A stretch of 5,979 nucleotides of DNA. It comes from Nitrospirota bacterium. GTDB taxonomy: Bacteria; Nitrospirota; Thermodesulfovibrionia; Thermodesulfovibrionales; Magnetobacteriaceae. The notes under the pieces were generated by a model. That model worked only from the letters and a program-made list of their open reading frames with translations. It was not told the DNA's origin and searched no databases. Shown piece after piece: positions 1 through 5,979 of the stretch. Position numbers and translations under genes: made by a program. The DNA is taken from NCBI GenBank assembly GCA_015232165.1, contig JADGAE010000127.1, positions 1 to 5,979 of the forward strand, written 5' to 3'. Every line of letters starts with the position of its first letter. The first letter of the stretch is position 1.

Positions 1-189
1 ACGGAGCATAAATGTTTAGAACATTAGGGTTAAGAATAATGGCGCGTCAAGGGGTCAGCGAGGGGCGCCCCTCCCATTGCGGGGGAGGTCTGAGGAGGCG
101 CGGTAACGTCGCTGTGACAGCGGAGGGGGGTGGGGCACCCCGGCCACAAGACGCCCTCCTTCTTTTCTTCTTAGGGTTGAGGTATATTA
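1..189. other. GC-rich leader upstream of holA with small inverted repeats
   Basis: No supportable gene lies here. A 61-codon open frame (12-197, +) runs across it, but its arginine- and glycine-rich product resembles no family I know, and it overlaps the holA start out of frame. The middle part is very rich in G and C. It holds a perfect 10-base palindrome (62-71, ggggcgcccc), a 6-bp stem (70-75 with 83-88), a 5-bp stem with a 3-base loop (110-114 with 118-122) and a 5-bp stem (127-131 with 137-141). A pyrimidine-rich tract follows at 152-172. These could be the terminator of an upstream gene, a holA leader structure or a REP-like intergenic element. I see no clear -35/-10 promoter pair. Confidence 0.4.
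179..182 (+). promoter_or_regulatory. Shine-Dalgarno site for holA
   Basis: A GAGG core lies seven bases before the GTG at 190. This is normal spacing and supports GTG as the holA start, even though no ATG is nearby in frame. Confidence 0.6.
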
Positions 190-1056
190 GTGTTTGATGA
201 TTTTTTGAGGGAGAAGGCTGTGGGATTTCCTGCCCCTGTCTATCTGTTTGGTTACACGGAGGAGTTTTTCTTTGCGCAGGCGTTGATGCTCTTGCGACAG
301 GGACATGCCGAGCTTGAGGTCTTTGACCTCGATGACAAGGTGCAGGGTGTCTCGATGCGGGCTATCATAGAGACGCTGAATCAGATATCGATGTTTTGTC
401 TGAGGCCATGTGTTGTGATCAAGAACTACCAGAAGATCAAAAAGGCCGATCTGGCACTCTTGGTTCGATACATAGAAAATCCCTCGACACGTTCCATGCT
501 GGTGTTGTGTTATAGCGGTGATCAAAAGAAGGTCGATACCAAGGGTACCAAACACATAACCCTGGACATCAAAAAGACTACCCTGCCAATGTGGGTAAAG
601 GAGCGTGGCAACCATTACGGGATAAGGTTTTCGCAGGAACTGATACGGTTTGTCTGTGACATCTATGCCGATGACCTGCTGGCGCTGGATAACGAACTGT
701 CAAAGCTATCCCTGTTGGGTAAGAAGGACTTGTCCCTGGAGGATGCCTGTGAGTTGTTCTACGGTAGCAAGCAGTACAGTCCGTTTCAGTTTACGAGGGC
801 CATAGCCGAGGCGGATGTTGGTAAGGCGTTGGAGATGTTTCGCGGATTGCAGGAGCACTCTGAACCAATTGCATTTTTAGGGGCTATCAACTGGGAGATT
901 GCAAAGTCGGCTTTGCCCCCGGCAATAGCGCTCAGGTGCTACGAACTGCTCTGCGATGCCGACATCCAGGTCAGGGTAAATTCCGATTATCCCTTTGAGG
1001 TGCTGATAGCCGGCCTGTGCAGCACCCTGAAACGAAACAGGAAAGCTCCCCGCTGA
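190..1056 (+). CDS. holA: DNA polymerase III subunit delta (HolA), clamp-loader subunit
   Basis: The 288-residue product is the delta subunit of the DNA polymerase III clamp loader, which opens the beta sliding clamp so that it can be placed on primed DNA in the cytoplasm. Seen in the protein: an N-terminal PVYLFGYTEEFF stretch (residues 16-27), matching the degenerate nucleotide-fold start of the family (commonly xYLLYGEExF); LDNELSKLSLL (166-176), the usual L-x-NEL-x-KL helix; and a C-terminal collar-like helical region from FQFTRAIAEADVGKALEMF (about 199-218) to the CDADIQVR segment (about 255-262). As in the family, no functional Walker A is visible, because delta does not hydrolyse ATP. 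It is shorter than E. coli HolA (343 residues), mainly through compact loops. The GTG start is chosen for its GAGG site. The gene stands alone on this strand and converges with the leftward operon. Sequence divergence keeps the call below certainty. Confidence 0.85.
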   Translation: MFDDFLREKAVGFPAPVYLFGYTEEFFFAQALMLLRQGHAELEVFDLDDKVQGVSMRAIIETLNQISMFCLRPCVVIKNYQKIKKADLALLVRYIENPSTRSMLVLCYSGDQKKVDTKGTKHITLDIKKTTLPMWVKERGNHYGIRFSQELIRFVCDIYADDLLALDNELSKLSLLGKKDLSLEDACELFYGSKQYSPFQFTRAIAEADVGKALEMFRGLQEHSEPIAFLGAINWEIAKSALPPAIALRCYELLCDADIQVRVNSDYPFEVLIAGLCSTLKRNRKAPR

Positions 1057-1078
1057 CTGTTATTTGAAAGACAAAGGT

Positions 1079-1097
1079 GGACGGCTTCGTTTTTTTT
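1079..1097 (+). terminator. Weak candidate intrinsic terminator after holA
   Basis: A run of eight T (1090-1097) lies 33 bases past the holA stop. It is preceded by a very short hairpin: ACG (1081-1083) with CGT (1088-1090), loop GCTT, possibly extended by two G-T pairs. The U tract is good but the stem is poor, so termination here is only possible. No convincing counterpart is seen for the leftward operon in the same 91-base gap (1057-1147), where there is only a 4-bp GGTC/GACC stem at 1111-1121 with no following U tract. Confidence 0.25.
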
Positions 1098-1147
1098 GTG
1101 CTGCAGGAGAGGTCAGCGACCCCCCGCTCAGTGCACTCCCTGTCCCT

Positions 1148-2047
1148 TCAGAACCCCTTAAATGGTTGTGGAATGAATGTCAGGATGAAGATGGAGAGGG
1201 AGAGTAGGGCGGTTTTTTTCCTTGACGGTTGCAGCGGAATGTCTTCAAAGAGCACCGGGGGATGACTTATCCCAAGGACAAGCAATAAAGCCGACCAGGT
1301 CAACCAACCAGTCCAGAACCAAATGCCTGACACCGCCAGTAACACTATCAGCGCTCGAGATATCCACTTATGTGCATTGTGTTGTATGGCATAGACGATG
1401 TGTCCGCCATCGAGTTGTCCAATGGGCAGCAGGTTGAGGGAGGTCACAAGAAACCCTATCCAACCGGCAAAGGCAACCGGACTCAACATTATGTCAAACC
1501 CCTCCGGGGGCGTTCCTAAAATAACCTTTGTTAGCAGATAAAACAACAGTGAATCACCCAGGGCAAAGGCCGAGCCACCCCTTACCTCCACCATGTCGGA
1601 GTAAAACAACCCGCACACAACGGCCACCAACGACACGATAAAACCCGCTATCGGACCCGAGGCCCCTATGTCCATCAGTGCCGTGCGCGTGGTTATCGGC
1701 GACTTCATCTTGATAAAGGCCCCAAATGTGCCAAAGAGGGACGGCCCCGGTATGAAGTATGGCAGCGTGGCAATCGTGTCATGCCTTATGGATGCCAGGT
1801 AGTGGGCCAGCTCATGTGCCATCAGGATGGCAAGGAGCGTTGTGCAAAACGGCAACCCCTCATAGAGCCTGCCGGGGGTATCAAGGGGATTGATCCCCTT
1901 CTGAAGCGCGCCCGCTATAAGCGTAGTGGCAAACGTCAATACAAACAGGACTACGTGCAGGACGGTCAGCTTCCTCAGCACGTTGTTTACAACAAATGTT
2001 ACGCCATGCATCAAGGTTACACTATACATAAATGCTACACCAGACAT
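1148..2047 (-). CDS. Site-2 protease-type intramembrane zinc metalloprotease (M50 family)
   Basis: This 299-residue multi-pass membrane protein belongs to the site-2 protease/M50 group, whose members cut substrates inside the lipid bilayer. The zinc site is clear: HELAH at residues 78-82 in a hydrophobic helix, and the distal NLLPIGQLDGGH (205-216) supplying the third ligand, an aspartate. Between them, PYFIPGPSLFGTFGAFIKMKSPI (96-118) and ALMDIGASGPIAGF (123-136) are the signature of the EGY-like bacterial/plastid branch. SHPPVLFEDIPL (261-272) and a last hydrophobic segment ending FIPQPFKGF also fit that branch. Further membrane spans lie at about 29-47, 134-149, 190-206 and 232-259. No PDZ domain is present, unlike RseP. 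The ATG at 2047 overlaps the rimO stop by 13 bases but has no strong Shine-Dalgarno site; in-frame ATGs at 2029 and 2011 are possible starts. It is the last gene of the leftward run. The substrate cannot be inferred. Confidence 0.9.
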   Translation of the reverse strand: MSGVAFMYSVTLMHGVTFVVNNVLRKLTVLHVVLFVLTFATTLIAGALQKGINPLDTPGRLYEGLPFCTTLLAILMAHELAHYLASIRHDTIATLPYFIPGPSLFGTFGAFIKMKSPITTRTALMDIGASGPIAGFIVSLVAVVCGLFYSDMVEVRGGSAFALGDSLLFYLLTKVILGTPPEGFDIMLSPVAFAGWIGFLVTSLNLLPIGQLDGGHIVYAIQHNAHKWISRALIVLLAVSGIWFWTGWLTWSALLLVLGISHPPVLFEDIPLQPSRKKTALLSLSIFILTFIPQPFKGF

Positions 2048-3327
2048 CCAACAAGGTCGTACTGTAAGGCAGCGGTTATATCAACGTCTACGAAGTCGTC
2101 TCTCTTCAGGGCAGGCTGTCCGCGTATAACGACACTGCCGTCGATCTCCGGGGCATGGCAGTACAGACGCGCTATGGTCAGGTCGTCGGAGGTCTCGTCG
2201 ATAATGGCACGGAAACGCCTGCCAACGTAGCGGGTGTTTCGCTCCTGCGATATCTGCCCCTGTATGGACATAAGCTCCTCCAGACGCTTTTTCTTGACGC
2301 GCTCGGAGACCTTATCCGGTAAGTTGTAAGCCGCCGTGCCCTCCTCATCGGAATAGGCAAAGACGCCAAGGCAGTCAAACCCCACCTCCGCGACAAAGGC
2401 CTTAAGCCCGTTAAAATCCCCGTGGGTCTCACCCGGATATCCAACGATAAAGGTCGTTCTCAGGGTCACATCCGGCAGGTCGCGTCTCAGCCTCTGAACA
2501 AGCTCCGCATAGTGTCTCCTGCTTCCCACCCGACCCATTGCACGTAGCACCTTGTCTTCGGAGTGCTGCATCGGTATGTCGAGGTACTTACAGACCTTAC
2601 CCTGCCCGCTTACGACCTCAAGGAGGGCATCATTCAACGCCGTGGGATACAAATATAACAATCGTATCCAGAAGTCCCCGCTTATGGAGGCGATATCTTT
2701 AATGATGCGCGGCAGGTCATATCCGATGTCCTTGCCATAGGACGTTAGGTCCTGAGCAATAAGGATCAATTCCTTCTTACCGGCCTTTACACAGGCCTCC
2801 GCCTCCGCTATAACGCCCTCTACAGGGAAACTCCTAAACCCTCCCCTGATAGAGGGGATCACGCAGTAGCCGCATGGACGATTACACCCCTCGGCTATCT
2901 TTATGTATGCATACATTGGGGTGGCCCCGTCAACGTCAACCCGTAAGGGAGTGTCACCAACATTAACGCCATTGCCGGTACGGAGTGTCTCCTTGCAATA
3001 ACGTACAATCTCATCTTCCTTGCCTACCCCCCAGATGGCGTCGATCTCAGGCAATTCCGTTGTCAACTCATCCTTGTAGCGCTGACTGAGACAGCCAAAG
3101 ACCACCAGTCTTTTATCCGTCCCCTTGTGTTGGGCCAGATTGATGACCTCGTTGACCGACTCCTCCTTTGCGTCATTGATGAAGCCGCACGTGTTGACGA
3201 GGATGATGCCTGCATCTTTAACGGAATCGGTGTTGTATATGCCCTCTCTGTGGAGGGCCCTGAGCAGGTGCTCTGAATCGACCTGGTTTTTGGGACACCC
3301 AAGGGTTACAAGCGTGACGTAAGGCAT
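2035..3327 (-). CDS. rimO: Ribosomal protein S12 methylthiotransferase RimO
   Basis: RimO is a radical SAM enzyme with two iron-sulfur clusters that adds a methylthio group to the conserved aspartate of ribosomal protein S12 (Asp88 in E. coli numbering). The 430-residue length is normal. Domain order is visible: an N-terminal UPF0004 domain with cluster-binding cysteines C11 (LGCPKN), C47 (NTCGFI) and C79 (FGCLSQ); the radical SAM core with C148-x3-C152-x2-C155 (EGCNRPCGYCVIPSIRG); and a C-terminal TRAM domain from about 370 to 430 containing the RLYCHAPEIDG stretch. That stretch resembles the R-x-x-QAPEIDG of RimO, which favours RimO over the tRNA enzyme MiaB. The ATG at 3327 gives the canonical short N-terminus (MPYVTLVTLGCPKN). 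No good Shine-Dalgarno site lies at normal spacing: the nearest G-rich stretch, AGGGGGA, ends 16 bases before the start. Translation may therefore depend on coupling to the upstream DUF2062 gene, whose stop is 11 bases away. Confidence 0.95.
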   Translation of the reverse strand: MPYVTLVTLGCPKNQVDSEHLLRALHREGIYNTDSVKDAGIILVNTCGFINDAKEESVNEVINLAQHKGTDKRLVVFGCLSQRYKDELTTELPEIDAIWGVGKEDEIVRYCKETLRTGNGVNVGDTPLRVDVDGATPMYAYIKIAEGCNRPCGYCVIPSIRGGFRSFPVEGVIAEAEACVKAGKKELILIAQDLTSYGKDIGYDLPRIIKDIASISGDFWIRLLYLYPTALNDALLEVVSGQGKVCKYLDIPMQHSEDKVLRAMGRVGSRRHYAELVQRLRRDLPDVTLRTTFIVGYPGETHGDFNGLKAFVAEVGFDCLGVFAYSDEEGTAAYNLPDKVSERVKKKRLEELMSIQGQISQERNTRYVGRRFRAIIDETSDDLTIARLYCHAPEIDGSVVIRGQPALKRDDFVDVDITAALQYDLVGCLV

Positions 3328-3338
3328 TTGTGTGGGTG

Positions 3339-3998
3339 TTAAATCCCCCTGCTGTTATCCTTGGCAGTGAGTTCAGGTATACCACAATCAGCAGGGGTGA
3401 GCTCAGGCACACCACAATCAGCAGGGGTGAGTTCAGGTACACCACAATCGGCAGGGGTGAGTTCAGGCACACCACAATCGGCAGGGGTGAGTTCAGGCAC
3501 ACCACAATCGGCAGGGGTGAGTTCAGGCACACCATACACTGAGTGGGCTATAATAGACCTACGCTGGCGCTTTAGGCGAAAGATATAAAAGATTATGACA
3601 AATGACAAGAGTGCGGCAAATACGGAGACAAGCAGTGACCCCCAGATAAAAGGCATCAACAACGTCCCCATGACAGTCATCACGTTTGACAACGTCAGGT
3701 TACCAATATCAATGTTAATGGTGGCTGTCTGCATCCCCATGATCTTCATCCCTACCCATATACAAAACGTGGAGATCGGGACAAGAGTAAAGGGGTTGTT
3801 AATATACGCAGCCGTAAAGACCGCTACTTTGTTTAATTTAAAGGCCATGGCCAGGATGATAGCCAACACCGTGTGTAACCCCACCCAGGGGGAGAAGGCT
3901 ATAAGAGTTCCAATCCCAAAAGAGACCGCCACCTTCATGGGTGAATCCTCTATCCCCATGAAGGCCTTAAACGTCGTTTTAATCCTTGAAGTGTTCAT
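3339..3998 (-). CDS. DUF2062 membrane protein with a C-terminal decapeptide-repeat tail
   Basis: A 219-residue membrane protein whose first two thirds match the DUF2062 family, of unknown biochemical role. The SP-x-KVAVSFGIGTLIAFSPWVGLHT region (about 19-43) and AAYINNPFTLVPI (63-75) are typical: a glycine-rich hydrophobic segment, then a span with an NNPF/SNPL-type motif. Hydrophobic spans lie at about 24-52, 58-86 and 107-141. After the basic stop-transfer KRQRR (143-147) the family normally ends. Here, residues 156-205 are five exact GVPELTPADC units, followed by a degenerate sixth (GIPELTAKDN, 206-215) and SRGI. The tail brings five evenly spaced cysteines and two acidic residues per unit. 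I chose ATG 3998 because AAGGTG lies five bases before it; a GTG at 4004 would leave no spacing. The gene overlaps the thiL end by 20 bases and precedes rimO by 11 bases. The role of the tail is unknown. Confidence 0.85.
   Translation of the reverse strand: MNTSRIKTTFKAFMGIEDSPMKVAVSFGIGTLIAFSPWVGLHTVLAIILAMAFKLNKVAVFTAAYINNPFTLVPISTFCIWVGMKIMGMQTATINIDIGNLTLSNVMTVMGTLLMPFIWGSLLVSVFAALLSFVIIFYIFRLKRQRRSIIAHSVYGVPELTPADCGVPELTPADCGVPELTPADCGVPELTPADCGVPELTPADCGIPELTAKDNSRGI
3346..3397 (-). promoter_or_regulatory. Inverted complement between the rimO leader and the adjacent repeat unit
   Basis: Bases 3346-3354 (cccctgctg) are the exact reverse complement of 3389-3397 (cagcagggg) at the first full repeat boundary. 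The same sequence recurs at 3419-3427, and it recurs with one mismatch at the next three boundaries. In the leftward mRNA this allows a 9-bp stem with a 34-base loop. Its 3' arm is the G-rich stretch just upstream of the DUF2062 stop and the rimO start. Whether it forms or regulates anything is inference. Confidence 0.35.
3361..3534. repeat. 30-bp direct tandem repeat inside the DUF2062 coding region
   Basis: Units begin at 3361, 3391, 3421, 3451, 3481 and 3511, with no spacers. The units at 3451 and 3481 are identical. Those at 3391 and 3421 differ from them only at unit positions 12, 18 and 30. The first unit (3361) is degenerate at its left end, and the last one matches only for its first 24 bases. 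On the minus strand the array encodes the GVPELTPADC decapeptide. Because 30 is a multiple of three, gain or loss of units would change tail length without shifting the frame. Near-identity suggests recent expansion by slippage or unequal recombination. It is a minisatellite, not a CRISPR array. Confidence 0.97.
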
Positions 3999-5025
3999 AC
4001 CCACACCTTATCAATTCTCTCTGTTTGTTGTCTGCATCTATAAAGACGACTCCACTTTCAGTGATTTCACCAATGCACCTATATCCTGACACCGGTTCAG
4101 GTGAGGTAAAGAGGTATTGGTAGTCCTCCCCTCCGCACAGGGCCAACATGGTTGGTTGCAGGCCCAGAAAAGCCGCCGCCTCAATCATCTCAACCGAACA
4201 TGGGAGGCTTGTCTCATACACCCTAGCCCCGACACCGCTGTCGGTGCACAACCTACGCAGGTCTATCGACAGGCCGTCGCTGATATCCATCATTGCGTTG
4301 GTCCTCAAGTTCCCCATCGGGGCGTTGACAACGGGCATCAAGTGCCTGCGCAGAAGCGGCTCCATGACCCGCCACGCAAGCGGGATATTTATCGTCTCTT
4401 CCTTTTCTATGGCCACCGGTCTGTTAATCCTCTGCAAAAGGTGTAATCCACAGGCCGAATCACCCAGGTTGCCGGTGACATATATCCCGTCGCCGGCCAT
4501 CGCCCCGCTTCTAAGGACGGGTCTTTCGGTAAACCCAACAAGCGTTGCCGATACACTGATTCCGCCTTTTGAAGATGTGATATCCCCTCCAATCAGCTCC
4601 ACCGCATAGGTATCCAGTGCGGTTTCAACGCCATCGAGGAACCCGGCGACGAAGCCGCCTGCCTCAGCCACCCTGTCGACAGGTATGCTCATCGTCATCA
4701 ACATGTATGCCGGTCTGCCCGCCATCGCATAGATATCACTGACGTTAACCGACACCAGCTTGTGCCCAACCTGAAAGGGGGTTGCAAAGGTCATGTCAAA
4801 ATGCACGCCCTCAACCATTGCATCGGTAGTCAGCAGGATATCCTTACCGCCAGCCCTCAACACCGCGGCATCGTCGCCTATGCCAATTGCCAGTCTGGGC
4901 ACCCCATATAGCGCCTCGGCAGCCGACCCATCGAACAGTCCTTTCGGGGGCTTCGTAAAGCGCTGTCTGATGTGGTCTATGAGGTTGAGTTCACCATCAA
5001 TCCTCAACGGTTTTTGATTGCCCAA
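3979..5025 (-). CDS. thiL: Thiamine-monophosphate kinase ThiL
   Basis: ThiL phosphorylates thiamine monophosphate with ATP to give thiamine diphosphate, the active cofactor, in the cytoplasm. Numbered from the chosen start (348 residues), the family hallmarks are IGDDAAVL (49-56), [12 protein letters not shown] (66-77), [15 protein letters not shown] (89-103), LIGGDITSS (144-152), [11 protein letters not shown] (246-256) and [12 protein letters not shown] (296-307). The aspartates in these motifs bind magnesium and nucleotide, and all are present, so the enzyme looks intact. No in-frame ATG exists near the 5' end. TTG codons at 5091, 5025 and 5007 are the choices. I prefer 5025 because AGAGG lies ten bases before it. 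TTG 5007 would give 342 residues but has no ribosome site, and 5091 would push a non-homologous arginine-rich stretch far into lon. The gene overlaps lon by 29 bases and the DUF2062 gene by 20. No other thiamine gene is in the window. Confidence 0.95.
   Translation of the reverse strand: MGNQKPLRIDGELNLIDHIRQRFTKPPKGLFDGSAAEALYGVPRLAIGIGDDAAVLRAGGKDILLTTDAMVEGVHFDMTFATPFQVGHKLVSVNVSDIYAMAGRPAYMLMTMSIPVDRVAEAGGFVAGFLDGVETALDTYAVELIGGDITSSKGGISVSATLVGFTERPVLRSGAMAGDGIYVTGNLGDSACGLHLLQRINRPVAIEKEETINIPLAWRVMEPLLRRHLMPVVNAPMGNLRTNAMMDISDGLSIDLRRLCTDSGVGARVYETSLPCSVEMIEAAAFLGLQPTMLALCGGEDYQYLFTSPEPVSGYRCIGEITESGVVFIDADNKQRELIRCGYEHFKD
4005..4009 (-). promoter_or_regulatory. Shine-Dalgarno site deciding the DUF2062 start
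   Basis: Read leftward, AAGGT(G) sits just before the ATG at 3998, with five bases between AAGGTG and the ATG. The GTG at 4004 overlaps the last base of this site, so it is a less likely start. The site lies inside the thiL coding region, as expected for overlapping, coupled genes. Confidence 0.55.
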
Positions 5026-5979
5026 TGACGCGTTTCCTCTTTGTTGGTCTCTTAAGCGCCGTCTCCAGGACGCTGTCCATAGTCTCGACAAAGATGAAAT
5101 CCATATCTTTCTTGATGTACTTTGGCAATTCGTCGAAGTCTTTTTGGTTACGTTTTGGCACTATGATCCTGTTTATGCCCATACGTTTAGCGGCTAGGGT
5201 TTTTTCCTTGAGTCCGCCAATGGGCAGTACGGTTCCTCTGAGTGTCACCTCACCGGTCATGGCAATGTTTCTGCTTACGGGGATACCGGTCAGCGCCGAT
5301 GCTATTGCCGTGGTTATGGTGATCCCGGCCGAGGGGCCATCCTTGGGAATGGCACCGGCAGGTACGTGTATGTGTATGTCTCGCTTGGAGAACTCGTCAT
5401 CGTCTATTTTTAAGTCCTTCGCCCTGGAGCGGACGTATGACAGGGCGGCATGGGCCGACTCCTTCATAACATCGCCCAGTTGCCCGGTGATGGTGAGATT
5501 GCCCTTACCCTTCATCGTTATGGCCTCAACATATATGATATCACCGCCGCTCTCCGTCCATGCCAGACCCGTGGAGACGCCAACCTCGTCCTTTTTGATC
5601 TCCTCCTCCGGCAAGAACCTTGGGGCGCCCAGGAATTTTGAGAGATTCTTGGGGGTTGCCGAAAACTTCCTGTCCTTGCCCTCGGCAATTTGCCGTGCTA
5701 CCTTACGACACAGCTCGGCAATTGAGCGTTCGAGGTTTCTGACACCCGCCTCGCGCGTATACTGGGTGATCATAAGATGCAGGGCGTCGTCGCCGAGCTT
5801 GATCATATCATTTGTCAGGCCGTGCTCTTCAAACTGCTTGGGGATGAGATAGTTTTGCGCTATGCCCATCTTTTCCTCTGTCGTGTAGCCGGAGAGGTAT
5901 ATGATCTCCATTCTGTCCTTGAGCGGCCCGGGGATCGTGTCGGTGATATTTCCCGTTGTGATAAACATCACCTTTGTCA
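4997..5979 (-). CDS. lon: ATP-dependent Lon protease, C-terminal part (5' end outside the window)
   Basis: Only about the last 327 residues of a protein usually near 800 residues long are present. The frame stays open to the right edge, so the GTG at 5971 is an internal valine ([10 protein letters not shown]) and not a start. Lon is a cytoplasmic AAA+ serine protease that unfolds and degrades damaged and regulatory proteins. Visible parts, numbered from that valine: the sensor-1 region FITTGN (3-8), the arginine-finger segment [10 protein letters not shown] (15-24), and the sensor-2/alpha domain [19 protein letters not shown] (72-90). The protease domain follows, with PKDGPSAG carrying catalytic Ser214 and [14 protein letters not shown] carrying catalytic Lys257. 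The Ser-Lys spacing of 43 equals that of E. coli Lon (Ser679, Lys722). Walker A and B and the N-terminal substrate domain lie outside the window. The short basic tail ([14 protein letters not shown]) is variable in the family. It appears to be the upstream gene of the leftward run. Confidence 0.97.
   Translation of the reverse strand, partial: TKVMFITTGNITDTIPGPLKDRMEIIYLSGYTTEEKMGIAQNYLIPKQFEEHGLTNDMIKLGDDALHLMITQYTREAGVRNLERSIAELCRKVARQIAEGKDRKFSATPKNLSKFLGAPRFLPEEEIKKDEVGVSTGLAWTESGGDIIYVEAITMKGKGNLTITGQLGDVMKESAHAALSYVRSRAKDLKIDDDEFSKRDIHIHVPAGAIPKDGPSAGITITTAIASALTGIPVSRNIAMTGEVTLRGTVLPIGGLKEKTLAAKRMGINRIIVPKRNQKDFDELPKYIKKDMDFIFVETMDSVLETALKRPTKRKRVIGQSKTVED
5036..5040 (-). promoter_or_regulatory. 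Shine-Dalgarno site supporting the TTG start of thiL
   Basis: AGAGG, read leftward, lies ten bases before the TTG at 5025 and inside the 3' end of lon. It is the only purine-rich site at workable spacing from any of the three TTG candidates that I could find. Confidence 0.45.

Noticed and set aside
12..197. Small rightward open frame before holA
   Set aside because: Its product is compositionally biased with no recognisable motif. It overlaps holA, and the region is better described as GC-rich intergenic DNA with hairpins.
187..615. Leftward 142-codon open frame antisense to holA
   Set aside because: It lies wholly opposite a gene with clear family motifs, and its translation matches no family I recognise.
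3361..3534. CRISPR array
   Set aside because: The units abut with no spacers, and no cas genes are present.
3549..3554. Perfect TATAAT on the plus strand as an antisense promoter
   Set aside because: No -35 element lies at 16-18 bases upstream; the nearest loose match is about 21 bases away, and the hexamer alone is weak evidence inside coding DNA.
3330..3588. Rightward repeat-encoded open frames across the minisatellite
   Set aside because: They are open only because the 30-bp unit keeps phase. They lack conserved flanking domain sequence, whereas the minus-strand frame continues into a recognisable DUF2062 domain.
5025..5852. Rightward 275-codon open frame antisense to lon
   Set aside because: It is a long shadow of the strongly conserved Lon protease domain; its product is serine-rich and unrecognisable.
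5971..5979. Start codon for lon at the GTG near the right edge
   Set aside because: The reading frame stays open to the window edge as [10 protein letters not shown], which is internal AAA+ sequence in Lon, so the gene simply continues beyond the window.

Overview
The window carries six recognisable protein genes and no RNA gene, mobile element, integrase or CRISPR array. One gene reads rightward: holA (190-1056, DNA polymerase III delta subunit). Five read leftward as a compact, operon-like run. In transcription order these are lon (3' part only, entering from the right edge), thiL, a DUF2062 membrane protein, rimO, and a site-2-protease-type membrane metalloprotease. The leftward genes overlap by 29, 20 and 13 bases or are separated by 11 bases, so they are probably co-transcribed and translationally coupled. 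The two transcription units converge on a 91-base gap at 1057-1147.

This is ordinary bacterial chromosome made of housekeeping genes: replication clamp loading, ATP-dependent proteolysis, thiamine diphosphate synthesis, ribosomal protein S12 modification and intramembrane proteolysis. Base composition is near 50% GC, with frequent GTG and TTG starts. The host cannot be fixed from sequence alone. A Gram-negative-type lineage such as Nitrospirota or a deltaproteobacterial group fits my general impression of these protein families, but this is a guess.

The most unusual structure is a 30-bp direct tandem repeat (about six units, 3361-3534) at the 3' end of the DUF2062 gene. It gives the membrane protein a cytoplasm-like tail of GVPELTPADC decapeptides with one cysteine per unit. 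The rimO leader, just past the array, contains a sequence complementary to the repeat, so array RNA could fold onto the region in front of the rimO start. I see no convincing new defence or mobile system.

Region by region: 1-189 is a GC-rich leader with several small inverted repeats and no supportable gene; 190-1056 is holA; 1057-1147 is a convergent intergenic gap with a weak terminator candidate; 1148-2047 is the site-2 protease; 2035-3327 is rimO; 3339-3998 is the DUF2062 protein with its repeat tail; 3979-5025 is thiL; 4997 to the right edge is lon.
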